This document shows positions 18,454-27,217 of a stretch of DNA of 64,000 nucleotides, one piece after another. Where the stretch lies: positions 186,001 to 250,000 of the forward strand of contig CAWJTR010000009.1 of assembly GCA_963845735.1 (NCBI GenBank), given 5' to 3'. The translations under genes and the position numbers were made by a program. Under the pieces are notes generated by a model. It was not told where the DNA came from, did not search any database, and worked only from the letters and a program-made list of their open reading frames with translations. The stretch's first letter is position 1; each line of letters opens with the position of its first letter. The DNA comes from AP-15 sp963845735 (GTDB lineage: Bacteria; Pseudomonadota; Alphaproteobacteria; ATCC43930; CGMCC-115725).

Positions 18454-20004
18454 ATGGAAGCTTCGCTGATCGCCCGCTACAGGCATAAGATCAAGAATCC
18501 GCAGGAACTAAGGGAAATACTGGGCGCTCCGCCGCGTACCGAGCGCGTCATTATGTGCCACGGCGTGTTCGACGTGGTGCACCCTGGTCACGTCCGTCAT
18601 TTGCTTTACGCGAAGAGCAAGGCGCCGGTGCTGATCGCCAGCATCACCGCCGATCGGCACATCACCAAGGGCCACCACCGCCCGCACGTGCCGCAGGATC
18701 TGCGCGCGGTCAATCTGGCGGCGTTCGAGATGATCGATTACGTCGTCATCGACGAGAACCCGACCCCGATCGAAAACCTACAGGCGATTCGCCCCGATTT
18801 CTTTGCCAAGGGATACGAATATACGGCAAACGGATTGCCGCCCAAGACCGCGGAAGAGATAGCCGTGGTTCATTCGTACGGCGGCGAGGTCATCTTCACG
18901 CCCGGAGACATCGTTTATTCGTCGTCGAGCCTGATCAACCTGGCGCCGCCAAGCCTGAAGCTCGAAAAGCTCGAAATCCTGATGGAACATCGCGGCGTCA
19001 CCTTCGACCACCTGCGCCGCACCGTCGACCGCCTGGCTGGGCACCGGCTGCATGTCGTCGGCGACACGATCGTCGACAGCTACACCCATTGCGCGATGAT
19101 CGGCGGCCAGTCGAAAACGCCGACCCTGTCGGTACTGTTCGAAAAGCGCACCGATTTCGTTGGCGGCGCGGCAATCGTCGCCAAGCATTGCCGGGCAGCG
19201 GGCGCCGAGGTTACCTTCACCACCGTCCTCGGCGAGGACGATTACCGGGATGTCGTGACCGGCGACCTCGTCGAGGCGGGCATCAAGGTCAATGCGATCG
19301 TCGACAAGTCGCGGCCGACCGTAAACAAAAACGCAATCGTCGTCGGCGGGTATCGGCTGCTCAAGGTCGACACGCTCGACAACAGCTCGATCAACGACAC
19401 GATCTTGGGCCAGATGACGGCCGCGGTGCAGAACGAGCCCGGCGACGCCGTGATCTATTCCGACTTCCGCCACGGCATCTTCAACCGCCGCACGATCCCG
19501 GATTTCATCTGCGCAATGCCCGAGCGCGTCTATCGCGTCGCCGACAGCCAGGTCGCGAGCCGCTGGGGCAACATCACCGAATTCAAGGGCTTCGACCTGA
19601 TCACGCCGAACGAGCGCGAGGCTCGCTTCGCGTTGGCCGACCAGGATCTCGGCATCCGCCCGCTTGCCTCCAACCTTTACGACGCGGCGAAATGCAAGCT
19701 GCTGATCCTGAAGCTCGGCGAGCGCGGCGTCTTGACCTGCAACAGCGCCGACCATGAATCGCTCGACAGCTTTTTTGTGATCGACAGCTTTGTCGAACGG
19801 GTCGTCGATCCGGTAGGCGCCGGCGACGCGCTGCTCGCCTATGCGACGCTCGCGATGCTGACCAATGGCGACGACGCCCTGGCCGCGATCATCGGCTCGA
19901 TTGCCGCCGGCTGCGAATGCGAATGCGACGGCAACATCCCGGTCACGCCCGACCATGTGCGCGCCAAGATCGACGCAATCGAAAAACAGCTGAATTATGC
20001 CTGA
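18454..20004 (+). CDS. HldE-like bifunctional protein with inverted order: nucleotidyltransferase then PfkB kinase
   Basis: A 516-residue fusion. Residues about 30-165 are a cytidylyltransferase-type domain (CHGVFDVVHPGHVRHLLYAK, with the HxGH motif in HPGH). Residues about 185-510 are a ribokinase/PfkB kinase (VVGDTIVDSYTHC, FVGGAAIVAKH, and the active-site signature DPVGAGDALLAY). E. coli HldE/RfaE has the kinase first and the nucleotidyltransferase last, so the order is reversed here. The expected role is phosphorylating a heptose phosphate and activating it with a nucleotide. With GmhA- and GmhB-like genes nearby, the cluster has all heptose-activation steps. The single open frame shows a genuine fusion. 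The 3' end overlaps the next gene by eight bases. Confidence 0.83.
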   Translation: MEASLIARYRHKIKNPQELREILGAPPRTERVIMCHGVFDVVHPGHVRHLLYAKSKAPVLIASITADRHITKGHHRPHVPQDLRAVNLAAFEMIDYVVIDENPTPIENLQAIRPDFFAKGYEYTANGLPPKTAEEIAVVHSYGGEVIFTPGDIVYSSSSLINLAPPSLKLEKLEILMEHRGVTFDHLRRTVDRLAGHRLHVVGDTIVDSYTHCAMIGGQSKTPTLSVLFEKRTDFVGGAAIVAKHCRAAGAEVTFTTVLGEDDYRDVVTGDLVEAGIKVNAIVDKSRPTVNKNAIVVGGYRLLKVDTLDNSSINDTILGQMTAAVQNEPGDAVIYSDFRHGIFNRRTIPDFICAMPERVYRVADSQVASRWGNITEFKGFDLITPNEREARFALADQDLGIRPLASNLYDAAKCKLLILKLGERGVLTCNSADHESLDSFFVIDSFVERVVDPVGAGDALLAYATLAMLTNGDDALAAIIGSIAAGCECECDGNIPVTPDHVRAKIDAIEKQLNYA

Positions 20005-21436
20005 CCGGCTGCGGGTCATCGTTGTCGGGCTCGGCGTTCAGGGGCACAAGCGCCGCAGTCAGGCCGGCGCGGATTGCGTCGCGACGGTCGACCCGTTCAA
20101 CCCGGAGGCCGATTTCCGCTCGGTCGAGGAGGTGCCGCTCGCGGCGTATGACGCGGCGCTGTGCTGCATTCCCGACGAGCCGAAATACGATATCCTCGGC
20201 TGGCTGTTGTCGCATGCGAAGCACGTTCTCGTCGAAAAACCGTTGTGGACCCAGCGGCCGGAGCAGGTAACCGAGCTGCAGCACCTGGCGCGGCGTCATG
20301 GCGTCGTGTGCTACACCGCCTACAATCACCGGTTCGAGCCGCATTTCGTGCGCATGCGCGACTTGATCCGCTCGGGAGAGCTCGGCCGCATCTATTCCTG
20401 CCGCATGTTCTACGGCAACGGCACGGCGCGGCTGGTGCGCGATTCGGAATGGCGCGATCGCGGCGCCGGGGTTCTGCCCGATCTCGGCTCCCATCTGCTC
20501 GACACCTGCCGCTTCTGGTTCGGTGATTTGCCCGATCGCTTCCAGGTCTATGCCGCAAATGCCTTCGAGAACCGCGCCCCGGACCACATCGTGATCGGCA
20601 GCGAAAGCCTCGTGCCGCGGCTCGAACTCGAGATGACCCTGCTGATGTGGCGCAACCATTTCACCTGCGACATCCTCGCCGAGAACGGGAGCGCGCACGT
20701 CGAATCCTTGTGCAAATGGGGACCATCGGTGTTCACCCGGCGCCACCGCGTGCTGCCGAGCGGCCGGCCGCGGGAAGAAGCGGTGACCCTGGTCCAGGAA
20801 GACCCGACCTGGGCCGTCGAATACGATCATTTCAAAAAGCTGTGCGCATCCGGCGCCGAGACCGACCTCGCCGATGATCTGTGGCTCGCCCGCACCCTGG
20901 CGCGGCTCGGCGACGAAACCCGCTCCTGCCGCGACGCGACGGGGGCGCCGGCCGACGCCGACCCGTTTCTTGGCTCCGAGCATGGTCTGCATCCGGCGCC
21001 GGCCGTGGCGGCGCTGATCGAGCTGCCGGACGGCCGTTATCTGCTGCAGCGGCGCGACCCGCTGCCGCAGATTTTCTATCCCGACCATTGGGGCTGCTTT
21101 GGCGGGGCGATCGAATGCGGCGAGACGCCGGAAGAGGCGCTGCGGCGCGAATTGCGCGAGGAGCTGGGTGTCGATTTCGAACCCGGCAGCTTTCACCGCT
21201 TTACCGAGAGCACATTCGATTACGGCTTTGCCGGTCTTGGCGTCATGCCTCGGATCTATTATTCGGTCCGGCTCGGTTGGGATGGGTTCGCCCGGCTCGC
21301 GCTCGGCGAAGGCAGCGATTTTGCTGCTTTCGACGGCGACACCGCGCTGCGCCGGCTGCGCATGACGCCTTACGACGCCTACGTGCTGTGGCTCTACCAC
21401 CAGCGCCGTCGCATCGGCGGCAAATTGGCGAGCTGA
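19997..21436 (+). CDS. Gfo/Idh/MocA oxidoreductase fused to a Nudix hydrolase
   Basis: A 479-residue single open frame with two domains. Residues 1 to about 310 are a Gfo/Idh/MocA NAD(P) oxidoreductase: RVIVVGLGVQGHKRR Rossmann loop, VLVEKPLWTQRPEQV with the conserved EKP, AYNHRFEPHFVRMRDLIRSG, and DLGSHLLDTCRFWFG. Residues about 330-479 are a Nudix domain (PAVAALIELPDGRYLLQRRD). Its Nudix box is complete: GGAIECGETPEEALRRELRE followed by ELGV, matching GX5EX7REX2EEXG. There is no frame change across the junction, so the fusion is real. A plausible reading is oxidation of a sugar or nucleotide sugar coupled to hydrolysis of a nucleotide-linked intermediate or by-product. The substrate is unknown. 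Confidence 0.83.
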   Translation: MPDRLRVIVVGLGVQGHKRRSQAGADCVATVDPFNPEADFRSVEEVPLAAYDAALCCIPDEPKYDILGWLLSHAKHVLVEKPLWTQRPEQVTELQHLARRHGVVCYTAYNHRFEPHFVRMRDLIRSGELGRIYSCRMFYGNGTARLVRDSEWRDRGAGVLPDLGSHLLDTCRFWFGDLPDRFQVYAANAFENRAPDHIVIGSESLVPRLELEMTLLMWRNHFTCDILAENGSAHVESLCKWGPSVFTRRHRVLPSGRPREEAVTLVQEDPTWAVEYDHFKKLCASGAETDLADDLWLARTLARLGDETRSCRDATGAPADADPFLGSEHGLHPAPAVAALIELPDGRYLLQRRDPLPQIFYPDHWGCFGGAIECGETPEEALRRELREELGVDFEPGSFHRFTESTFDYGFAGLGVMPRIYYSVRLGWDGFARLALGEGSDFAAFDGDTALRRLRMTPYDAYVLWLYHQRRRIGGKLAS

Positions 21437-21437
21437 C

Positions 21438-22743
21438 ATGAGCCTGCCCACCGTCGGCTTTGCCGGGATGACGCATCTGGGGCTGGTCTCGGCGACCGCG
21501 ATAGCGTCGCGCGGCTTCGAGGTCGTCTGCTGGGATCCCGACCCGGTGCTGATCGGGCGGCTCGGCCGCGGCGACCTGCCGGTGGTCGAGCCGGGCCTCG
21601 ACGCGCTGTTCGCCGGCAACGGCTGCCGTCAGCGCTTTTCCAGCGACCCGTCGGATCTTCGCCGCGGCTGAAATCGTCTACGTGGCGCCGGATGTCCCGA
21701 CCGACGACCACGGCGCCAGCGATCTCGCCGCGATCGAAAGCCTGATCAGACGCGTCGCGCGGGCGCTCGATCCGGAGGCGGTGCTGGTCGTGCTGTCGCA
21801 GGTGCCGCCCGGCTTTACCCGAAATCTCTCGGTGCTTCTGCCGCCGGAGCGGATCTTCTATCAGGTCGAGACCCTGGTGTTCGGCCGAGCAGTCGAACGC
21901 GCGACCCGGCCGGAGCGCTATATCGTCGGCTGCGCCGATCCCAATCGGGCGCTGCCCGCGGCGCTACGCGCCGTGCTCGAAGCCTTCGACTGCCCGATCC
22001 TGCCGATGCGCTACGAAAGCGCCGAGCTTGCCAAGCTGTCGATCAATTTCTGTCTCGTCGCCTCGATCGGCGTCGCCAACACCCTGGCCGAGCTGTGCGA
22101 GGAGATCGGCGCCGACTGGTCGGAAATTGTGCCGGCGTTGCGGCTCGACGCCCGTATCGGCCGCCATGCCTATCTGGCGCCCGGGCTCGGCATCGCCGGC
22201 GGCAATCTAGAGCGCGACCTTGCCACCGCGCTGCGCCTCGCCGACGCCCACCACACCGACGCCGGCATCGTGCGCGCCTGGATCGCCAATTCGCGGCATC
22301 GCCGAAATTGGGCGGCGGAAACCATCGCTCGCACCCTGCTGCGCGACCGGCCGCAAGCCAGGGTCGCGGTATGGGGGCTGGCCTACAAGGAAAACACCCA
22401 CTCGACCAAGAATTCGCCGTCGCTCGCGACCATCCGCCAATTGCCAGGCGCCAACCTCGCGCTGCATGACCCGGTGGTGCCCGCCGAGGCTGCCGGCCAT
22501 CCCGACGCCGCAGCGGCGACCCCGCTGGCGGCGGTCGATGGCGCCGAGGCGCTGATGATCCTGACCCCGTGGCCCGAATATCGGGACATTCCGCCTGAAG
22601 CGATCGCCGGGGCGATGAGCGGCAACATCGTCCTCGACCCCTACCGCGTGCTCGACGCCGGCGCGGCTGCAGCGGCCGGACTGCGTTATCACACGCTCGG
22701 CTGCGCCCCAGTCGGCCCCGCGACGATGGCGGTCCGATGCTGA
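21438..22743 (+). CDS. UDP-glucose/GDP-mannose-dehydrogenase-fold protein lacking the catalytic Cys, one frameshift
   Basis: About 434 residues. The N-terminal Rossmann part is TVGFAGMTHLGLVSATAIAS. Near 21,650 the frame changes and continues IFAAAEIVYVAPDVPTDDHG, as in this family. The central helix AELAKLSIN and the C-terminal VWGLAYKENTHSTKNSPS are clear family marks. In the place of the usual catalytic loop GGSCFPKD the sequence reads AGGNLERD, so the Cys is Asn and the Lys is Arg. A normal four-electron oxidation through a thiohemiacetal is therefore not expected. A two-electron oxidation, epimerisation or binding role is possible. It overlaps the next gene by seven bases. Confidence 0.78.
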
Positions 22744-23634
22744 TCCATCAAAACCCATCCGGAGCCTCGCCCGAGCGCGTCGTCGTGATCGGCGCCGGCG
22801 GGTTTGTCGGCGGCGCAGTCTCCGCGCGCGCGAGGGTCGAGAGGGATGGATGTGTTGGGGCTCGCCCGCGCCGATCTCGACTTGCTGACGCCCGGGGCGG
22901 ACGAGCTGCTGGCGCGGCTGCTGCGTCCCGGCGACGCGGTCGTCGCGGCGGCGGCGCAGGCGCCGTGCCGCGATGTCGGCATGCTCGTCGACAATCTCAA
23001 AATGGTAAAGACGATGGTGGCGGCGCTGTCACGCGTGACCGTCGCGCATGTCGTCAACATCAGCTCCGACGCGGTTTACGCCGACGACCCGGTCCCGCTC
23101 GACGAAACCTCGCCCGCCGCCCCCCAGACCCTGCACGGTGCGATGCATCTCGCCCGCGAGGTCGCGTTTCGCACTAGCTTGTCGGCGCCGCTCGCCATCC
23201 TGCGCCCGAGTCTGCTCTATGGCGCTGCCGACCCGCACAATGGATACGGCCCGAACCGCTTTCGCAGGCTCGCCGCCGAGGGCAAGGACATCGTGCTGTT
23301 CGGCGAGGGCGAGGAGCGTCGCGACCACGTGCTGGTCGACGATCTTGCCGAACTTGTCTGCCGCGTACTGACGCAGCGCTCGACCGGCACCCTCAACATC
23401 GCCACCGGCGAGGTCCATTCGTTCCGCGACATCGCTGATCGCGTCGCAACCATCGCGCCGCATCGAGTCACGGTCCGTCCGAGCCCGCGGCAAGGTCCGA
23501 TGCCGCATAACGGCTATCGCCCGTTCGATATCGCCCTTTGCCGTCGGGCTTTCCCGGATTTCGCCTTTACCACACTCGCCGACGGGCTCGCCAGCGCGCA
23601 ACGCGCAGCGGAGACCCTCACGGAGTCAACGTGA
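22737..23634 (+). CDS. NAD-dependent sugar reductase/epimerase (dTDP-4-dehydrorhamnose-reductase-like SDR), one frameshift
   Basis: About 299 residues. It starts MLIHQNPSGASPERVVVIGA with a glycine-rich loop (GAGGFVGGAV). Near 22,820-22,850 the frame changes to MDVLGLARADLDLLTPGADE. It then reads VVNISSDAVYADDPVPLDET, ILRPSLLYGAADPHNGYGPN and DHVLVDDLAELV. The usual YxxxK is replaced by a His-containing segment (LHGAMHLARE), so the catalytic Tyr appears to be absent at that point. The start overlaps the preceding stop and the end overlaps the methyltransferase start (GTGATG), so it sits inside a tightly coupled operon. Likely a 4-keto-sugar reductase-like protein. Confidence 0.72.
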
Positions 23635-24291
23635 TGGCCGAGATCGAGCTGTTGCGGGCCCTGCCGCACATCAAGCGCAACGTCGTCAAACGCAAGGAAG
23701 CGAAGGACCCGGCAGTTATCGCGATTTCCAAGCAGTATGGCGAGATGTATTTCGACGGACCGCGCGAATATGGCTATGGCGGCTACCGCAATGACGGCCG
23801 CTGGCTGCCGGTGGCGCACGATATCGTTGCCCATTTCGGTCTCGAACCGGGGATGCGGGTGCTCGATGTCGGCTGCGCCAAGGGGTTTCTGGTGCAGGCG
23901 CTGATGCGGGCCTGTCCCGGCCTAGAGGCCTTCGGCCTCGACGTGTCGCCTTATGCGCTAATGCATTGCGAGCCTGAGGTGGTCGGCCGGATCCATCTCG
24001 GCACCGCCGAACGGCTGCCGTTTCCCGACGGCAGCTTCAACGCGGTGCTGTGCCTCAACACGGTGCACAATTTCCCCCGCCCGCGGGCTATCAAGGTCAT
24101 GCAGGAAATCCAGCGCCTGTCGGACGGCCGCGCTTTTGTCCAGGTCGACAGCTATCACACCCCCGAGCAGAAAGAGAATTTTCGAGAGCTGGGTGTTGAC
24201 GGCCGAGTACCATGACTACCCGGACGGGTGGAAACAGCTGTTCCGGGAGGCTGGCTACACCGGCGATTATTACTGGACGATCGTCGAATAG
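23634..24291 (+). CDS. Class I SAM-dependent methyltransferase, one frameshift near the 3' end
   Basis: About 218 residues. The SAM-binding motif I is MRVLDVGCAKGFLVQALMRA, with LDVSPYAL and TAERLPFPDGSFNAVLCLNT further on. Near 24,182, at TTTT, the frame changes and continues FESWVLTAEYHDYPDGWKQL, ending GYTGDYYWTIVE. The changed reading matches the rest of the family, so an intact enzyme is likely. It probably methylates a sugar intermediate or a carboxylated sugar of this locus. The exact acceptor cannot be read from sequence. The start overlaps the upstream SDR stop. Confidence 0.78.
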
Positions 24292-24342
24292 TGCAAAACA
24301 GCCGGGTGATCCGGCTGCCACGAACAACAGGGGCAGCGCTCG

Positions 24343-25340
24343 ATGACAGGAAAAACCTATGCGATCCTCGGTGGCGGCGGCAGCTTCGGCATCCACACCG
24401 CCTTTTACCTGCTCGACCACGCCAACCCGAAAAAGGTGATCGGCATCGGCCGCAACCCGTTGCGGCAGTCGGCGTTCTCGCTCGATATCGACAAGCGCGA
24501 CGGTTACGAATACCACGCGCGCCACATTACCTACGAGCTCGACCTATTGCTCGAATTGCTCGATCGCGAGAAGCCCGATGTGATCGTCAATTTCGCCGCG
24601 CAGGGTGAAGGCGCGGTTTCGTGGAAGCATTCCTGGCGGTTTTTCGAGACCAATTCGATGGCGCTGGCGCGGCTCGCCGAGGAGCTGATGAAGCGCGACT
24701 GGCTGGAACGCTTTATCCAGATCGGCACCTCCGAAATGTACGGCTCGGTCGACCACGCGACGACCGAGGACGAGCCGATCAAGCCGTCGAGCCCCTACGC
24801 CGCCTCCAAGGTCGCGTTCGACATGTACCTGGTGTCGGTGCACCGCTTCCTGAAATTCCCGATGAACATCATTCGCCCGTCCAACGCTTATTGCCCGGGG
24901 CAATTGCTGCACCGGGTAATCCCGAAGGCGGTCTGGTGCGGGCTGACCGGCCGACGACTTGCCGTTGCACGGCGGCGGCCGCGCCGAGAAATCCTACATC
25001 CACGCCCGCGACCTCGGCCGCGCCATCCATCTCGTCGCGGAAAAGGCGCCGCTCGGCACGATCTACAATGCCGGCCCGCCCGTACCGACCTCGATCCGCG
25101 AGGTAGTCGAGCGTTGCGCGCGGGCGCTCGAAATGCCGTTCGAGGAATTGTGCGAGGTGACCGGCGACCGCCTCGGCCAGGACGGGCGCTACTGGCTCGA
25201 CAGCAGCCGCATCAAGCACGATGTCGGCTGGGAGGCCGCAGATCGGCTGGGACGAGGGGTTGGCGCAGATGGTCGCCTGGGGCCGGCGCTATCTCGACGA
25301 CATCCGCGATGTCTCGAGCGATTACGTGCTGCGGGGCTGA
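24343..25340 (+). CDS. GDP-mannose 4,6-dehydratase-like SDR, two frameshifts
   Basis: About 331 residues. The NAD loop is YAILGGGGSFGIHTAFYLLD. It continues VNFAAQGEGAVSWKHSW, IQIGTSEMYGSVDHATTEDE and SPYAASKVAFDMYL, which gives Tyr and Lys of the YxxxK motif and the Thr-Ser-Glu block typical of GMD/RmlB dehydratases. Near 24,953 the frame changes to PLHGGGRAEKSYIHARDLGR. Near 25,233 it changes again to QIGWDEGLAQMVAWGRRYLD and ends SSDYVLRG. If the substrate is GDP- or ADP-heptose, the product would be a 4-keto-6-deoxy-heptose. That is inference from neighbours. Confidence 0.76.
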
Positions 25341-25344
25341 GCCG

Positions 25345-26171
25345 ATGCTGCGCAACAGCTTCGACGCCGACGCGGCGCGGGCGCGCTGCCGGCGCTATCG
25401 CCGCCGCATACTCGACATCTCGCAGCAGGTCGGCGCGCTTGCATGTCGCGCCGGCGTTCTCCTGCATCGAGATCGTCGACACGATCCAGCACGGCCTGTT
25501 GCGCCGCAACGCCGGATGGCAGCCCGAGCGACGTCTTTCTGATGTCCAAGGGACATGGCTGCATGATCCAATACGTGATCCTCGAAGAAGCGGGCGTCCT
25601 GGCGCAGGAGGATCTCGACCTTTACTGCAAGGTCGGCGGCCGGCTCGGCGCGCATCCCGATTACGGGACGCCCGGCATCGCCGCCTCGACCGGCTCGCTC
25701 GGCCACGGGCTCGGCATCGCGGTCGGCATGGCCTACGCCGAAAAGCTCAAAGGCGCCGACACGGTGATCTACTGCGTGCTCAGCGACGGAGAGTTCCAGG
25801 AAGGCTCGACCTGGGAGGCAATGATGATGGCCGCCAATCTCGGTCTCGCCAATCTGGTCGGGGTCATGGACAACAACGACTTCACCGGGCTGGAGCGGCT
25901 GAGCGAGGGCCACAAGGCGTTCTACCCGCTGGTCGACAAGGCGGCCGCCTTCGGCTGGGAGGCGGCCGCGGTCAAGGACGGCCACGACAGCGGGGCATTG
26001 TTCGACGCGCTCGCCTCGCGCCGCGGCGACAAGCCGTTTCTCGCGGTCGCCCGCACCGTCAAGGGCAAGGGCGTCTCCTACATGGAGCATGTGCCGATCT
26101 GGCATTACCGCTCGCCAAACCCCGAGGAATACCGCCGGGCGGTCGCCGAGATCGAAGGAAACGCCGCATGA
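25345..26171 (+). CDS. Transketolase N-terminal subunit (TPP-binding), two frameshifts
   Basis: About 275 residues, the TPP pyrophosphate-binding half of a split transketolase. The start MLRNSFDADAARARCRRYRR reads in one frame. It changes near 25,440 to HVAPAFSCIEIVDTIQHGLL and again near 25,512 to DGSPSDVFLMSKGHGCMIQY. The TPP motif follows as LSDGEFQEGSTWEAMMMAAN with the closing VMDNND, and GSLGHGLGIAVGMAYAEKL is present. The 3' end overlaps the C-terminal subunit start (ATGA). A split transketolase in a sugar locus can supply sedoheptulose 7-phosphate or transfer a two-carbon unit to a special sugar. Confidence 0.82.
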
Positions 26172-27090
26172 GGAACATCTTTGCGGACACCTTTTACGAG
26201 CTCGGCAAGGCCGATCCGCGGCTGGCGATCGTCGTCGCCGACATCTCGCCGGCGGGCTCGATCGCGCGCTTCCGAGAGGAATTTCCCGACCGCTTCGTCA
26301 ATACCGGCGTCTCCGAGCAGATCATGATCGGCATGTGCGCCGGCATGGCGCTTGCGCGGCTTGCGCCCGTTCGCCTACACGATCGCGACCTTCACCCTGT
26401 TCCGCCCCTACGAATTCGTCCGCGTCGATCTGTGCTATCACAATCTGCCGGTGACGATCGTCGGCATCGGCGGCGGCGTCACCTATTCGACCCTGGGCTC
26501 GACCCATCACGCGCTCGAGGACGTGTCGATCGCCTGCGCGATCCCGAACATGGCGGTCGTGGCGCCGTGCGACCCGCGCGAAACGCGCGAGGCGACCTTG
26601 TGGTGCGCGCAACAGGAGCGGGGGCCAGTCTATCTGCGCCTCGGCAAGGCCGGCGAGCCCGATTTCACCAAGGATGCGCCCGAACCCTGGCAGTTCGGCA
26701 AGATCCGCCTACTGCGCCCGGGGCGCGACGTCGCCATCTTGTCCTACGGGCCGGTCATCAAGCGCGCCTTCGACATCGCCGAGCGGTTTCGCGAGCAGCG
26801 GGCAGGAGGCCGCGATCTATTCGGTGCACACCTTGAAGCCGCTCGACCATGACGGACTCGCCGAAGTGCTGCGCCGCTTCCCGCGCGTCGTCGTGATCGA
26901 GGAATGCCCGCCGCAGGGCAGCTTGTCGATGCGGCTCAAGGAATTGGCCTGGGAAACCCGCGCCTCGTGCGCGATCGACGCCTTCACACTGCAGGACGCC
27001 TTCATCCATTGCTACGGCAGCCACGACGAGCTGTTGGCTGAGCACGGCCTGTCGACCCCGGCCATCTGCCGCGGCCTCGGCCTCGGCTGA
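26168..27090 (+). CDS. Transketolase C-terminal subunit, two frameshifts
   Basis: About 307 residues, the pyrimidine-binding and C-terminal halves of the split transketolase. It begins MRNIFADTFYELGKADPRLA with VVADISPAGSIARF and NTGVSEQIMIGMCAGMALA (the conserved Glu of SEQ activates TPP). Near 26,356 the frame changes to RPFAYTIATFTLFRPYEFVR. Near 26,803 it changes again to SSGQEAAIYSVHTLKPLDHD. It ends PAICRGLGLG. Together with 25345-26171 it should form a heterotetrameric enzyme. It is the last gene of the nucleotide-sugar block. Confidence 0.82.
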
Positions 27091-27133
27091 ACAGCTGAAC
27101 CATCTTGCCGCTGTTGGGACAGCCGGCTGTTCA
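27088..27133. repeat. Nested inverted repeats after the transketolase genes
   Basis: TGAACAGC (27088-27095, overlapping the stop) pairs perfectly with GCTGTTCA (27126-27133). Inside the loop, GCTGT TGGG ACAGC forms a second small hairpin. The structure lies between the nucleotide-sugar block and the second MBOAT operon, so a transcription boundary is possible. No T-run follows. Confidence 0.35.
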
Positions 27134-27217
27134 AGTCGACGCAAGACCGCTGCAACGTAAATCGTCCTGCGCCTGTCATTGCCAGCCGCGAGTAGATTAA
27201 GCTAGAAAGGTCAGCCG

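Noticed and set aside
19943..21619. A 558-codon minus-strand frame opposite the oxidoreductase-Nudix gene
   Set aside because: The plus strand encodes two complete domains with intact motifs. The antisense product has no recognisable feature.
24953..26836. A single 625-codon fusion of SDR and transketolase parts
   Set aside because: The long frame joins pieces of three genes only because of frame changes. Each gene has its own start, motifs and stop in the corrected reading.
14113..27090. Widespread pseudogenisation or programmed frameshifting of the sugar locus
   Set aside because: Frame changes occur equally in the trehalose operon and elsewhere, with no slippery-site pattern or accumulation of stops. 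Sequencing indels explain them more simply.
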